The notes under the pieces were generated by a model. It worked only from the letters and a program-made list of their open reading frames with translations, was not told where the DNA came from and did not search any database. From Streptomyces dangxiongensis (GTDB lineage: Bacteria; Actinomycetota; Actinomycetes; Streptomycetales; Streptomycetaceae), in contig NZ_CP033073.1 in NCBI RefSeq assembly GCF_003675325.1, forward strand, positions 2,480,001 to 2,544,000: a DNA stretch of 64,000 nt. The letters run 5' to 3'. Numbering within the stretch: the first letter of the stretch is position 1; every line of letters starts with the position of its first letter. The position numbers and the translations under genes are program-made. This document shows, piece by piece, positions 8,441-16,342 of this stretch.

Positions 8441-8975
8441 TGTGCCTCCCGTTCGCCCCGTTGGCCGGGCTCGTCCCTGACAGGTCGTTCGCCTTGCTCA
8501 GCCCGTTGGCGGTCTCGGGCGCGCTCGCTCCGAGAGTTCCGTCGTCGTCCGCCGGGGCCGGCTCCGTCGACCGCCGGCCGGACTTGGCCGGCGCCCAGGC
8601 CACCGCCATGGCTCCGCCGAAGAGCGAGAGCAGGAAGCCGACGATGAAGCCACCGAAGTTGGAGACCGGGATCGACACCAGCGCCAGCAGGATCGCGGCC
8701 ACACCGGCGAACACGCGTACGTGCTGCTGGAACCACAGGGTCAGACCCAGGACGACGAGGAGCACGCCGATGATCAGGGACCCGGCTCCCGCGGTGGTCG
8801 ACATCGCCACCGTGAGACCGCCCAGCTTGAGGTGCGCGTACGGGAAGTACATGATCGGCAAGCCGCCGAGCAAGACGTACAGGCCCGCCCAGAACGGGCG
8901 GTTGCCCCGCCAGGCGCGGAACTGCAGCCTACGGCGGGTGAACTGGCCGGGGGCGGCAGAAGTCTCGGCGCTCAT
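8430..8975 (-). CDS. DUF6114 membrane protein
   Basis: 181 residues with about four hydrophobic helices (FWAGLYVLLGGLPIMYFPYA, an Ala/Gly/Ile-rich helix ending LVVLGLTLWF, VFAGVAAILLALVSIPVSNF, GFIVGFLLSLFGGAMAVAW) and a basic cytoplasmic N-terminus (RRRLQFRAWRGNRPFW). The Ser/Asp/Asn-rich C-terminus is likely soluble. In actinomycetes DUF6114 genes usually lie next to a DUF6230 gene, as here. ATG at 8975 has a weak GGGAGC upstream. It lies 120 bp downstream of the DUF6230 gene and overlaps the LEA-like gene. Function unknown; it may anchor or export the neighbouring secreted proteins. Confidence 0.8.
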   Translation of the reverse strand: MSAETSAAPGQFTRRRLQFRAWRGNRPFWAGLYVLLGGLPIMYFPYAHLKLGGLTVAMSTTAGAGSLIIGVLLVVLGLTLWFQQHVRVFAGVAAILLALVSIPVSNFGGFIVGFLLSLFGGAMAVAWAPAKSGRRSTEPAPADDDGTLGASAPETANGLSKANDLSGTSPANGANGRHSAG

Positions 8976-9095
8976 GGAAAACAGCTCCCTGGTGCGGCGT
9001 TGCTCTGGTGATGTGGTGCTGGGTGGAGCGTTCGGGGGTGCGGGCCGAGAAGCCGGACGGGGAAACCGGTGGCTCCCCCGCCCGTCATCGAGCGC

Positions 9096-9749
9096 CTAGT
9101 AGCACTCGTGCTTCGCGCCGCTGCCCCACTCCAGACCCATGTGCAGGTTGGACAGGGTGAAGGTGCCGGCCGTGGTCGCCCACGCCGTCTGGTGCACGCC
9201 GGTCAGCTCAACGCTGTCGGCCTGCTGGGCGAACCCGAACGGGCTGGTCTTCTTGCCCTCGTACTCCTCGGCCTTGGGCTTGGGGCCCTTGGCGCTGCCG
9301 GCCGCGACGCCGATGTCCATGCCGTGGAACACGGCCTGCTCGGCGTCGAGGTTGGAGACGTCGATGTAGAGGTCCGACGCCGCAACGGCCTTGCCCTTGT
9401 TGCCCGCGGTCAGCTTGAGGGTGATCTCATTGTTCAGAAACGGGACCGGAGTGACCACGGACTGGCACATGTTGGTGATGGTCGCCGTCTCGAAAGCCGA
9501 GACCGCCACCGGGTGCGCCGCGTCCTTGCCGTCGAGGCCCTTGCCCGAGTCCAGCGCTCCGTACTGGGTGAAGTGCTGGCCGACGAGCTTGTCGGCGCTC
9601 ACCTTGAATTCCTGGCCCGACACGCTGAACGACGCAGCCAGCGCACCCTGCGCGAGGGCGACGCCTATCGCTGCCGTAGCGGCGACGCTGGGCACCATGA
9701 CCACAGCGAACCGCTTCCATCTGGTCCCGCCACGCACCTGGGACTCCAT
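9096..9749 (-). CDS. DUF6230 secreted protein
   Basis: 217 residues with a clear secretion signal: basic RGGTRWKRF, then hydrophobic AVVMVPSVAATAAIGVALAQ, then an Ala-rich cleavage area (GALAASF) near residue 40. The mature part is an all-beta-looking domain with two cysteines (NMCQS and the C-terminal HECY) that could form a disulfide. The ATG at 9749 was chosen because it has a near-perfect AAGGAGGA about 5 nt upstream; the frame extends further 5' but without support. It is first in a minus-strand operon with DUF6114 and the LEA-like protein. DUF6230 proteins are sometimes labelled cholesterol esterase, but I see no serine-hydrolase motif to support that. Confidence 0.8.
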   Translation of the reverse strand: MESQVRGGTRWKRFAVVMVPSVAATAAIGVALAQGALAASFSVSGQEFKVSADKLVGQHFTQYGALDSGKGLDGKDAAHPVAVSAFETATITNMCQSVVTPVPFLNNEITLKLTAGNKGKAVAASDLYIDVSNLDAEQAVFHGMDIGVAAGSAKGPKPKAEEYEGKKTSPFGFAQQADSVELTGVHQTAWATTAGTFTLSNLHMGLEWGSGAKHECY

Positions 9750-10209
9750 ATTTCCTCCTTCTCGGACGTACATCTCCTGGCCCGGCCACGCCCCCGGACG
9801 GCGGCTCAGCCTGGCAGGGATGGGAGAAGCTCTACGTCCTCGGGAAGGAGAGCGCCCGCACTCGGAGGCGCGAACCGCGCCCGAATCACCGGCGATCACC
9901 CCCGAGCGACAACCACTGGTCGCGCCTGACACGCATCACGCACAACCCTGCTGGACAGGCTTCGCCGGCCGGCGAAGACCCCCCTGCCCGAGAGCCGGCG
10001 CCACTGCCGCCGGCCCTGCTCGGTGGGGACCCAGAGTCTCCCGTGTCCCGGCCGGATGCCGGGGTGTGGGAATGGACCGAGCGTCGCTGATCGTGGTGCA
10101 TTCTCGGCCCGGACACAAGGGGGTTCGTTACTGGCTAGTAACGGCTGGATAACCGGGGGACGACCGACCGGTCTCGGAACGCGACACTCGGTGGTGGCCG
10201 GGGGACGAG

Positions 10210-10250
10210 AAAAACCGTTGATCCCTGGACGAACCCAGACAGATCAACGG
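10210..10250 (-). terminator. Intrinsic terminator with U-run
   Basis: CCGTTGATC (10215-10223) pairs with GATCAACGG (10242-10250). On the minus strand the stem is followed directly by TTTTT (plus-strand AAAAA at 10210-10214). It lies 123 bp beyond the thioredoxin-TPR stop and could end that transcript or a small RNA. Confidence 0.65.
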
Positions 10251-10272
10251 CTTTGATTTACTCGGAGTAACA

Positions 10273-10310
10273 GTGACCGCGATTGCCAAGTTTTGGCAAA
10301 GTGCGGTCAC
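10273..10310. other. Compound hairpin in intergenic region
   Basis: The outer stem GTGACCGC (10273-10280)/GCGGTCAC (10303-10310) encloses the inner stem TTGCCAA (10283-10289)/TTGGCAA (10293-10299), giving 15 paired positions in 38 nt. No U-run follows on either strand. It may be a processing or terminator stem for the thioredoxin-TPR gene, or part of a small structured RNA. Confidence 0.55.
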
Positions 10311-10372
10311 CGTGGCGCCTCTTCGGTGAATCTTTCACCCCGGCATCACACACCGTGGCGTTTAGCGACTGG

Positions 10373-11344
10373 TCAGAAGAGCGCACGCGCCAACGCGCGG
10401 CGCGCCCCGATCACCCGCGGGTCCTCCGGGCCCACCACCTCGAACAGCTCCAGCAGCCGGACCCGTACCGCGTCCCGGTCGTCACCCGCCGTACGCTGCA
10501 CGGTCTGGATCAGTCGGCCGAAGGCGTCCTCGACGTGTCCGCCGACCAGGTCCAGGTCTGCGGCGGCGATCTGCGCCCGCACGTCCGACGGCTTCTCGGC
10601 CGCCTCCTGACGGACCTTCTGCGGATCCATACCCTGCACCCGCTGCAACAACTCGGCCTGCGCGAGACCCAGCAGGGCCTCGGGGTGAGCCGGGTCGTCG
10701 GCCAGCACGTTGCGGTAGGCCTGGATCGCCCCGCCCAGGTCGCCGGCGTCCAGCGCCAGCGCGGCGGCGTTCAGGGCCGCGTCGTACGGCCCCGCCGCCG
10801 GAGCGGCCTGCGGGGCACCGCCCGGCTCGGCGTCCGGGTCGACGGTCAGGCCGGTCAGCCCGAAGCGCTCCTCGGCGACGGCGACCAACTGGTCCAGCGT
10901 CTGCCGGATCTGCTGCTCGTCGGCCGCCCCCTGGAACAGCGGCAGCGCCTGCCCGGCGACGACCGCGAAGACGGCCGGGACGCCCTGGATCCCGAACTGC
11001 TGCATCAGCATCTGGTTGGCGTCGACGTCGATCCGGGCGAGGAGGATGCGCCCGTCGTACTCGACGGCCAGCCGCTCCAGGACCGGGCTCAGCTGCTTGC
11101 AGGGCTGACACCACTCGGCCCAGAAATCAATGACGACGGGTACTTCGGCGGAGCGCTGGAGGACATCGCGCTCGAAGCCCGCCTCATCGACGTCGATGAC
11201 GAGTTCGGCCGGCGAGACGGCCCCCGTCCCGCCCTGACGGGCGGCTTCGGCGCGCGCCTGCTCGGCCTTGGCCTTGGCCTCCTGGGCCGCCTTCACCGCG
11301 GCGAGGTCGACGACTCCGCTCATGGACATGTTCCGTGGCTGCAT
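10373..11344 (-). CDS. Thioredoxin-like/TPR protein (CnoX/YbbN family)
   Basis: 323 residues. After a charged Ala/Lys/Glu-rich N-terminus comes a thioredoxin fold (about 48-160) with VVIDFWAEWCQPCKQLSPVL, active-site Cys79 and Cys82, and the cis-Pro loop IQGVPAV. A C-terminal helical part (about 185-323; DAALNAAALALDAGDLGGAI, HPEALLGLAQAELL) has tetratricopeptide character. Family members are co-chaperones/holdases that guard clients during oxidative stress. Many have lost one Cys, whereas this one keeps CQPC and may be redox active. ATG at 11344 was chosen for the GGGGGAGGA upstream; the longer frame lacks support. Confidence 0.85.
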   Translation of the reverse strand: MQPRNMSMSGVVDLAAVKAAQEAKAKAEQARAEAARQGGTGAVSPAELVIDVDEAGFERDVLQRSAEVPVVIDFWAEWCQPCKQLSPVLERLAVEYDGRILLARIDVDANQMLMQQFGIQGVPAVFAVVAGQALPLFQGAADEQQIRQTLDQLVAVAEERFGLTGLTVDPDAEPGGAPQAAPAAGPYDAALNAAALALDAGDLGGAIQAYRNVLADDPAHPEALLGLAQAELLQRVQGMDPQKVRQEAAEKPSDVRAQIAAADLDLVGGHVEDAFGRLIQTVQRTAGDDRDAVRVRLLELFEVVGPEDPRVIGARRALARALF

Positions 11345-11553
11345 GCGTCTATCCTCCCCCGATCCCGCGCCGGAACGAAAAATGCGTCGTAGCGGCGCCG
11401 GGTCCCCACCCCACGCCCGTGGTCGTCGCCCGTGCACGTCCCGCACGAGCTTTCGCTACGACCCGTAGCGTAATGCCATCGGGGCAGCGCGCGACACCCC
11501 GCGTCGGTGATCTCCCTCACGGGGCCACAGGATCCCCCGGTTATGGTCGTGCC

Positions 11554-12180
11554 ATGCAGAGCAGCACCCCCGCCGGCCGTCCCGGACGCCCGCGCAGCGC
11601 CACCGCGGACGCCGCGATCCTGGCCGCGACCCGGGAGGCTCTCGTCGAACTCGGCTGGTCCAGGCTCACCCTGGGAGACGTGGCCACGCGCGCGGGGGTT
11701 GCGAAGACCACGCTCTACCGCCGCTGGGCCGGCAAGAACGAACTCGTCGTGGACGCCGTCGCGGAACTCTTCGACGAACTGAGACTGCCCGACTGCGGCA
11801 GCCTCGCCGACGACATCGAGGGCGTCGTCCTCCAGTTCGCGGCCATCCTCGCCCGGCCCGAGGCGAAGAGCGGCCTGATGGCGGTGATCGCCGAATCGAC
11901 CCGCGACGACGCCCTGCGCGAACGCATCCGCGCCTCCATCGTGCAACGCCAGATGCGCCTGGTCCTGGAGGGCCGCGCCCGGGCACAGCAACGCGGCGAA
12001 CTCCCTCCGGAACCCGATCCGCAGGAGTCCGCCCGCATCGTCGACCTGATCTTCGACGTGGTGGCCGGCGCGGTCGTCCACCGCACCCTGGTGAGCGGCA
12101 AACCGGCGGACGAGGAATGGGTCCACAGCTTCACCCAGGTCCTCCTCCACGGCCTGGCGGAGGCCCCGGGGGACGGCTAG
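11554..12180 (+). CDS. TetR/AcrR family regulator
   Basis: 208 residues. The N-terminal DNA-binding domain has SATADAAILAATREALVEL, the helix-turn-helix LTLGDVATRAGVAKTTLYRRW and the conserved NELVVDAV. The C-terminal ligand domain resembles the TetR_C_11-type sequences (EWVHSFTQVLLHGL at the end). No Shine-Dalgarno precedes ATG 11554, but TATGGT at 11542-11547 fits a -10 box placed for a leaderless transcript. It is convergent with icmA across a very strong hairpin, so its target need not be icmA. Ligand and operator are not evident. Confidence 0.88.
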   Translation: MQSSTPAGRPGRPRSATADAAILAATREALVELGWSRLTLGDVATRAGVAKTTLYRRWAGKNELVVDAVAELFDELRLPDCGSLADDIEGVVLQFAAILARPEAKSGLMAVIAESTRDDALRERIRASIVQRQMRLVLEGRARAQQRGELPPEPDPQESARIVDLIFDVVAGAVVHRTLVSGKPADEEWVHSFTQVLLHGLAEAPGDG

Positions 12181-12212
12181 GGCTCACGCCGCCGCGGGCG
12201 GCACCCGGGGGA

Positions 12213-12256
12213 CGCCGCGCCGCCCGCCGGCTGTCGGGCCGGCGGGCGGCGCGGCG
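12213..12256. terminator. Bidirectional terminator, 19-bp stem
   Basis: CGCCGCGCCGCCCGCCGGC (12213-12231) pairs with its complement at 12238-12256 across TGTCGG. It separates the convergent tetR (ends 12180) and icmA (ends 12267). Confidence 0.85.
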
Positions 12257-12266
12257 GAGGGGCAAG

Positions 12267-13967
12267 TCAGAAGCCCGGGGGCTCCGTGTACACGCCCCAC
12301 TCGTCGCGCAGCACCCCGCAGATCTCGCCCAGCGTCGCCTCCGCGCGTACGGCGTCCAGCATCGGCTCGATCATGTTGGCGCCGGAGCGGGCGGCGGCCA
12401 GCATGCCGTCCAGGGCGCCGCGCACCGCCGCCTCGTCGCGCGCGGTCCTCCGTCCGGCGAGCGCCCGCACCTGCTCCCGCTCCACCTCGTGGCTGACGCG
12501 CAGGATCTCCAGGTCTCCGGTCACCGAGCCGGTGGCGACGTTGACGCCCACGACCCGCTTGTCGCCCTTCTCCAGGGACTGCTGGTAGCGGAAAGCCGAC
12601 TCGGCGATCTCCCCGGTGAACCAGCCGTCCTCGATCCCGCGCAGGATGCCGGAGGTGATCGGTCCGATCGGGTGCCGTCCGTCCGGGTGGGCCCGCAGGC
12701 CCCGCTCCCGGATCTGCTCGAAGATCTTCTCCGCGTCCGCCTCGATCCGGTCGGTCAGCCGCTCGACGTACCAGGAGCCGCCCAGCGGGTCGGCCACGTT
12801 GGCGACCCCCGTCTCCTCCATCAGGACCTGCTGCGTGCGCAGGGCGATCTCCGCCGCCTGCTCGCTGGGCAGGGCCAGGGTCTCGTCCAGGGCGTTGGTG
12901 TGCAGCGAGTTGGTCCCGCCGAGCACGGCGGCCAGCGCCTCCACGGCCGTACGCACCACGTTGTTGTACGGCTGCTGCGCGGTCAGTGAGACCCCGGCGG
13001 TCTGGGTGTGGAAGCGCAGCCACTGCGCCTTGTCGCTCTTGGCGCCGTACACGTCCCGCATCCAGCGCGCCCAGATGCGCCGGGCGGCCCGGAACTTGGC
13101 GATCTCCTCGAAGAAGTCGAGGTGCGCGTCGAAGAAGAAGGACAGGCCGGGTGCGAAGACGTCGACGTCCAGTCCGCGGCTGAGGCCCAGTTCGACGTAT
13201 CCGAAGCCGTCCGCGAGCGTGTACGCCAGTTCCTGCGCGGCCGTGGCCCCGGCCTCCCGGATGTGGTACCCGGAGACGGACAACGGCTTGTACGCCGGGA
13301 TGCCCGCCGCGCAGTACTCCATCAGGTCGCCGATCAGCCGCAGATGGGGCTCCGGCTGGAAGAGCCATTCCTTCTGGGCGATGTACTCCTTGAAGATGTC
13401 GGTCTGGAGGGTTCCGTTGAGCACCCCGGGATCGACGCCCTGGCGCTCGGCGGCGACCAGGTACATGCAGAAGACGGGCACGGCGGGCCCGCTGATGGTC
13501 ATGGAGGTCGTGACGTCCCCGAGCGGGATGTCCTTGAACAGCACCTCCATGTCGGCGGCCGAGTCGATGGCGACCCCGCAGTGCCCGACCTCGCCGAGCG
13601 AGCGCGGGTCGTCGGAGTCGCGGCCCATCAGCGTCGGCATGTCGAAGGCGACGGACAGGCCCCCGCCGCCGGCGGCGAGGATCATCTTGTACCGCTCGTT
13701 GGTCTGCTCGGCGTTGCCGAACCCGGCGAACTGGCGGATCGTCCAGGTACGGCCGCGGTAGCCGGTCGGGTGGAGCCCGCGCGTGAAGGGGTACTCCCCG
13801 GGCCAGCCGATCCGGTCGAATCCCTCGTACGTGTCGCCCGGGCGGGGCCCGTACACCGGCTCCACGGGGTCGCCGGAGAGCGTGGTGAAGTCCGCGTCGC
13901 GCTTGCGCGCGGCGTCGTAGCGGGCCTGCCAGCGACGGCGGCCCTCCTCGATGGCGTGAGCGTCCAT
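12267..13967 (-). CDS. icmA: Isobutyryl-CoA mutase, large (substrate-binding) subunit
   Basis: Carries the TIM-barrel of coenzyme-B12 mutases that interconvert isobutyryl-CoA and n-butyryl-CoA, linking valine breakdown to fatty-acid and polyketide precursors. Length is 566 residues, and there is no B12-binding C-terminal domain, so a separate small subunit (IcmB) is needed; it is not in this window. By family homology methylmalonyl-CoA mutase has Tyr89 and Arg207. Here TIRQFAGF gives Phe80 and EYIAQKEW gives Gln198, the isobutyryl-CoA mutase signature. The enzyme should therefore not be labelled a methylmalonyl-CoA mutase. ATG at 13967 has an AGGGG close upstream and sits immediately next to a perfect palindrome. 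MeaB (22181) and a cobalamin adenosyltransferase (43135) elsewhere in the window would support it. Confidence 0.93.
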   Translation of the reverse strand: MDAHAIEEGRRRWQARYDAARKRDADFTTLSGDPVEPVYGPRPGDTYEGFDRIGWPGEYPFTRGLHPTGYRGRTWTIRQFAGFGNAEQTNERYKMILAAGGGGLSVAFDMPTLMGRDSDDPRSLGEVGHCGVAIDSAADMEVLFKDIPLGDVTTSMTISGPAVPVFCMYLVAAERQGVDPGVLNGTLQTDIFKEYIAQKEWLFQPEPHLRLIGDLMEYCAAGIPAYKPLSVSGYHIREAGATAAQELAYTLADGFGYVELGLSRGLDVDVFAPGLSFFFDAHLDFFEEIAKFRAARRIWARWMRDVYGAKSDKAQWLRFHTQTAGVSLTAQQPYNNVVRTAVEALAAVLGGTNSLHTNALDETLALPSEQAAEIALRTQQVLMEETGVANVADPLGGSWYVERLTDRIEADAEKIFEQIRERGLRAHPDGRHPIGPITSGILRGIEDGWFTGEIAESAFRYQQSLEKGDKRVVGVNVATGSVTGDLEILRVSHEVEREQVRALAGRRTARDEAAVRGALDGMLAAARSGANMIEPMLDAVRAEATLGEICGVLRDEWGVYTEPPGF

Positions 13968-13975
13968 ACCCCTGA

Positions 13976-13999
13976 ATTTACTAGGACGTCCTAGTAAAT
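13976..13999. promoter_or_regulatory. Perfect 24-bp palindrome at the icmA start
   Basis: Half-site ATTTACTAGGAC (13976-13987) is followed by its exact reverse complement (13988-13999). It lies 9-32 bp upstream of the icmA start codon, where it would overlap the promoter or leader. The form and length fit a TetR-type dimer operator. Three TetR genes exist in the window, but none is clearly paired with it. Confidence 0.75.
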
Positions 14000-14011
14000 G
14001 TCGATGGCCAA

Positions 14012-14036
14012 CCGCCGTACGGCATCCGTACGGCGG
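14012..14036 (-). terminator. Terminator after the DUF3817 gene
   Basis: CCGCCGTACGG (14012-14022) pairs with CCGTACGGCGG (14026-14036) around CAT. It sits just 3' of the minus-strand gene ending at 14042 and upstream of the icmA palindrome. Confidence 0.75.
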
Positions 14037-14041
14037 TGTCG

Positions 14042-14380
14042 CTACGCCTTGGCGACGGCCGGGGTGCGGTCGCCGACCCGCGCGTCCAGCTCGCGGCTGA
14101 TCTTCCGCTCGACGAAGAAGGCGGCCGTCGGAACGGTGCCCGCGAGCAGCACCCATAGCTGCTTGCCGACCGGCCACTTCGCCTTGGAGCCCAGGTCGAA
14201 GGCGAAGATCAGGTAGACGACGTACAGCCAGCCGTGCGCGATGGCGACGACCCGGGTGAAGTCGGCCGCACCGTCGACGCCCAGCCCGTACTTCGCGATC
14301 ATGCTCAGGCACAGCAGCACCAGCAGGACGCCGGTGGTGTAGGCCATGACGCGGTAGCGGGTCAGCACGCTCTTTTTCAT
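14042..14380 (-). CDS. DUF3817 membrane protein
   Basis: 112 residues with three hydrophobic helices (YTTGVLLVLLCLSMIAKYGL, VVAIAHGWLYVVYLIFAFDL, LWVLLAGTVPTAAFFVERKI). The AHGWLYVVY...FVERK pattern is typical of DUF3817. ATG at 14380 gives MKKSVLTRYRVMAY; a GTG at 14398 is the alternative, and neither has a clear Shine-Dalgarno. A second, more distant DUF3817 gene lies at 17539-17883. The MarR gene follows upstream on the same strand. Function unknown. Confidence 0.82.
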   Translation of the reverse strand: MKKSVLTRYRVMAYTTGVLLVLLCLSMIAKYGLGVDGAADFTRVVAIAHGWLYVVYLIFAFDLGSKAKWPVGKQLWVLLAGTVPTAAFFVERKISRELDARVGDRTPAVAKA

Positions 14381-14423
14381 GGAGTCGAGCGTAACCACCC
14401 GTTCCGGGAGATCTTGCCCCGGG

Positions 14424-14933
14424 TCACTCCTCGTCGAAGTCGCGCGCCGCGATCCGCAGGGGCCGGAGCATCGCGAAGATCTCCTGGCACTCCTCCGCGT
14501 CGTACACGCCGAGTCCGAAGTCCATGGCCATCAGGTCGCGGGTGGCCGCGTCGACCACCTCGCGGCCCTTGTCGGTGATGACGGCGAGGGTCCCGCGGCC
14601 GTCGTTGGGATTGGGCCGCTTGGCGACCAGCCCCGACCGCACCAGCCGGTCCACGGTGTTCGTCACCGACGTGGGATGCACCATCAGCCGCTCGCCGATC
14701 TTGGACATCGGCAGCTCACCGGCCTTGGAGAAGGTGAGCAGCACCAGCGCCTCGTACCGGGCGAACGTCAGCCCGTACGGCTTGACCACCGCGTCGACCT
14801 CGGCGAGCAGGATCTGCTGGGCCCGCATGATCGAGGTGATCGCGGCCATGGACGGCACGTTTCCCCAGCGCTGCTGCCAGAGCTGGTCGGCGCGGTCGAT
14901 GGGGTCGAACGGGAGGCTGAGAGGCTTCGGCAC
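14424..14933 (-). CDS. MarR family regulator
   Basis: 169 residues with a winged helix-turn-helix core: FARYEALVLLTFSKAGELPM, the recognition helix region SKIGERLMVHPTSVTNTVDR, and the wing LVAKRPNPNDGRGTLAVIT. Flanking helices would form the dimer interface. It lies 43 bp upstream of the DUF3817 gene on the same strand and may be cotranscribed with it. It is close to icmA, but no direct link is shown. No operator is apparent immediately upstream (14934-15017). Confidence 0.88.
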   Translation of the reverse strand: MPKPLSLPFDPIDRADQLWQQRWGNVPSMAAITSIMRAQQILLAEVDAVVKPYGLTFARYEALVLLTFSKAGELPMSKIGERLMVHPTSVTNTVDRLVRSGLVAKRPNPNDGRGTLAVITDKGREVVDAATRDLMAMDFGLGVYDAEECQEIFAMLRPLRIAARDFDEE

Positions 14934-15017
14934 GTCGTCAGACCCTACCGGCCGGTCATATGCCGGTCAGCTCCGTCTCGGCTTTCGGTCACCCGGACCC
15001 GGGAAGCCGCGTGATCC

Positions 15018-15665
15018 TCAGCGGCCGGCCCGCCGCAAGCGGTGCCGTACCGCCCGCTGAGCCACCGGTCCGAGGTCCTCCAGCGCGGCCACCAGCGCGC
15101 CGAGCTGCTCCAGCGCCCCGAGCGCCGCGTGCGCGCCCCGGTCGTCGACCCCCTCGTACAGCTCGATCCCGACGAAGGACGCCGCGACCGCCCGCGCCAG
15201 CCCCGCCGGGTCGACGAACTCGCCGAACGGCGTGGAAGCGAGCAGGCGCGTGAGCACCCGCTCGATCTCGGTGATCCACAGCCGCAGCCCGTCGGCGGTG
15301 GCCGGCCCCAGCGCGGCGTGCGTCGGCGCCCCGGCCAGTAGCTGGCCGAGCAGGGTCACATGCCCCCCGGCCCGTTCCCGCTCGTGGATCTCCCGCCCGA
15401 GGGTGAGCAGCTCGGACAGGGATGAGACACCGGCGAGCCGTTCCCGGTAGCCGGCCACGGCCTTCTCCGCGCCGTACCGGCAGGCCGCGGCGAGCAGTTC
15501 GTCCACCGATCCGAAGTGGTAGAAGACCAGCGCCTGATTGACCCCGGCCGCCGCCGCCACCGTCCGCGCCGACGTCCGGGCGATGCCCTGCTCGGTGAGC
15601 GTCCGCAGGGCGCCCTCCAGCAGCCTCGTCTTGGTCTCCTGGGCCTTCGCCGTCTCCGGGCTCAT
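15018..15665 (-). CDS. TetR regulator, likely autoregulator of the DUF4166 operon
   Basis: 215 residues. The DNA-binding domain KAQETKTRLLEGALRTLTEQ, TSARTVAAAAGVNQALVFYHF and GSVDELLAAACR is followed by a helical ligand domain. The ATG overlaps the stop of the DUF4166 gene by 4 bp, so it is the last gene of the operon SRPBCC protein-DUF4166-TetR. The two matching TTTGAGCG palindromes upstream of the operon (17115-17134, 17159-17176) are its most likely operators, implying negative autoregulation. This is inferred from arrangement and not shown directly. Confidence 0.88.
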   Translation of the reverse strand: MSPETAKAQETKTRLLEGALRTLTEQGIARTSARTVAAAAGVNQALVFYHFGSVDELLAAACRYGAEKAVAGYRERLAGVSSLSELLTLGREIHERERAGGHVTLLGQLLAGAPTHAALGPATADGLRLWITEIERVLTRLLASTPFGEFVDPAGLARAVAASFVGIELYEGVDDRGAHAALGALEQLGALVAALEDLGPVAQRAVRHRLRRAGR

Positions 15666-16342
15666 GCGCGTGCCTCCTCCCGCACCGGCCGCAGCCCGGG
15701 CCGCACCCCGCGGACACGGGCATCCGTGTACGACGCCGTGAACGATCCCTCGTAGCCGAAGAGCGGCCCGGCGTACCGGTTCACCACCCGGACCCGGATG
15801 CGGAAACGGCCGGCCGTCTCGTCGAAGGACTCCCGCACCTCGGCCGTGGCGCCGATGATCTCGGGCACACGGACGTCCACCGGCCCCTCCCGGAACCGGT
15901 GCTCGCCGGAGCGGATGAGCAGCGAGCCGTCGGGTTCGGCACGCAGGTGCAGGTCGCTGGCGAGGTGCTGGTGGGTGCCGAGGTAGTCGAGGATGCGGTC
16001 GCCCCGGGGGCTCAGCACCATCTGCGCGTCGAAGCGGCGGGCGCGGCCGGGCAGGTCGAAGGTGCGCACGAAGCTCACCGTCTCACGGCCGAAGGTGTCG
16101 GCGTAGGGCACGTTCTCGATCACGAACGGGATGTTCCGGCCGGCCCGGGGGACGAGGATGTTGCGGGCGGCGCCCAGGGCCAGGAACGGCCGCACGAACG
16201 CCGGGCCGTGCCAGATCCGGTCCATCACGCCCCGGCCCGTGCAGGCCTCGCCGCTCGCCAGACCCACCGAGAAGCGGCGGCGCAGCGCGGGGTGGAGGCG
16301 GTCGAAGTCGGCGCCCATCACGGTCTGGAAGATCGAGGTCAT
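15662..16342 (-). CDS. DUF4166 domain protein
   Basis: 226 residues, MTSIFQTVMGADFDRLHPAL at the N-terminus, with the DUF4166 features GVMDRIWHGPAF, an Arg-rich beta region, and RYAGPLFGYEGSF near the C-terminus. These domains often occur next to, or fused with, dehydrogenase or lipid-handling proteins. No catalytic residues are recognised. It overlaps both neighbours by 4 bp (SRPBCC gene before, TetR after). The operon context suggests modification or sensing of a lipophilic compound under TetR control. Confidence 0.8.
   Translation of the reverse strand: MTSIFQTVMGADFDRLHPALRRRFSVGLASGEACTGRGVMDRIWHGPAFVRPFLALGAARNILVPRAGRNIPFVIENVPYADTFGRETVSFVRTFDLPGRARRFDAQMVLSPRGDRILDYLGTHQHLASDLHLRAEPDGSLLIRSGEHRFREGPVDVRVPEIIGATAEVRESFDETAGRFRIRVRVVNRYAGPLFGYEGSFTASYTDARVRGVRPGLRPVREEARA

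Larger units (their letters stand above)
9750..10372. other. 623-bp intergenic region with several inverted repeats
   Basis: It holds the promoter region of the DUF6230 operon (right to left) and the 3' region of the thioredoxin gene. Symmetric elements are GTTACT-GGCT-AGTAAC (10127-10142), a hairpin with a U-run (10210-10250), TTACTC-G-GAGTAA (10257-10269) and a compound hairpin (10273-10310). No convincing protein-coding frame is seen. About 9,800-10,120 shows nothing else I can name. Confidence 0.6.

Noticed and set aside
9096..9749. Cholesterol esterase label for the DUF6230 protein
   Set aside because: No GxSxG or other hydrolase motif is visible; the label seems to be a propagated annotation.
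12267..13967. Methylmalonyl-CoA mutase annotation
   Set aside because: Residues Phe80 and Gln198 and the absence of a B12 domain in a 566-residue protein fit the isobutyryl-CoA mutase large subunit.
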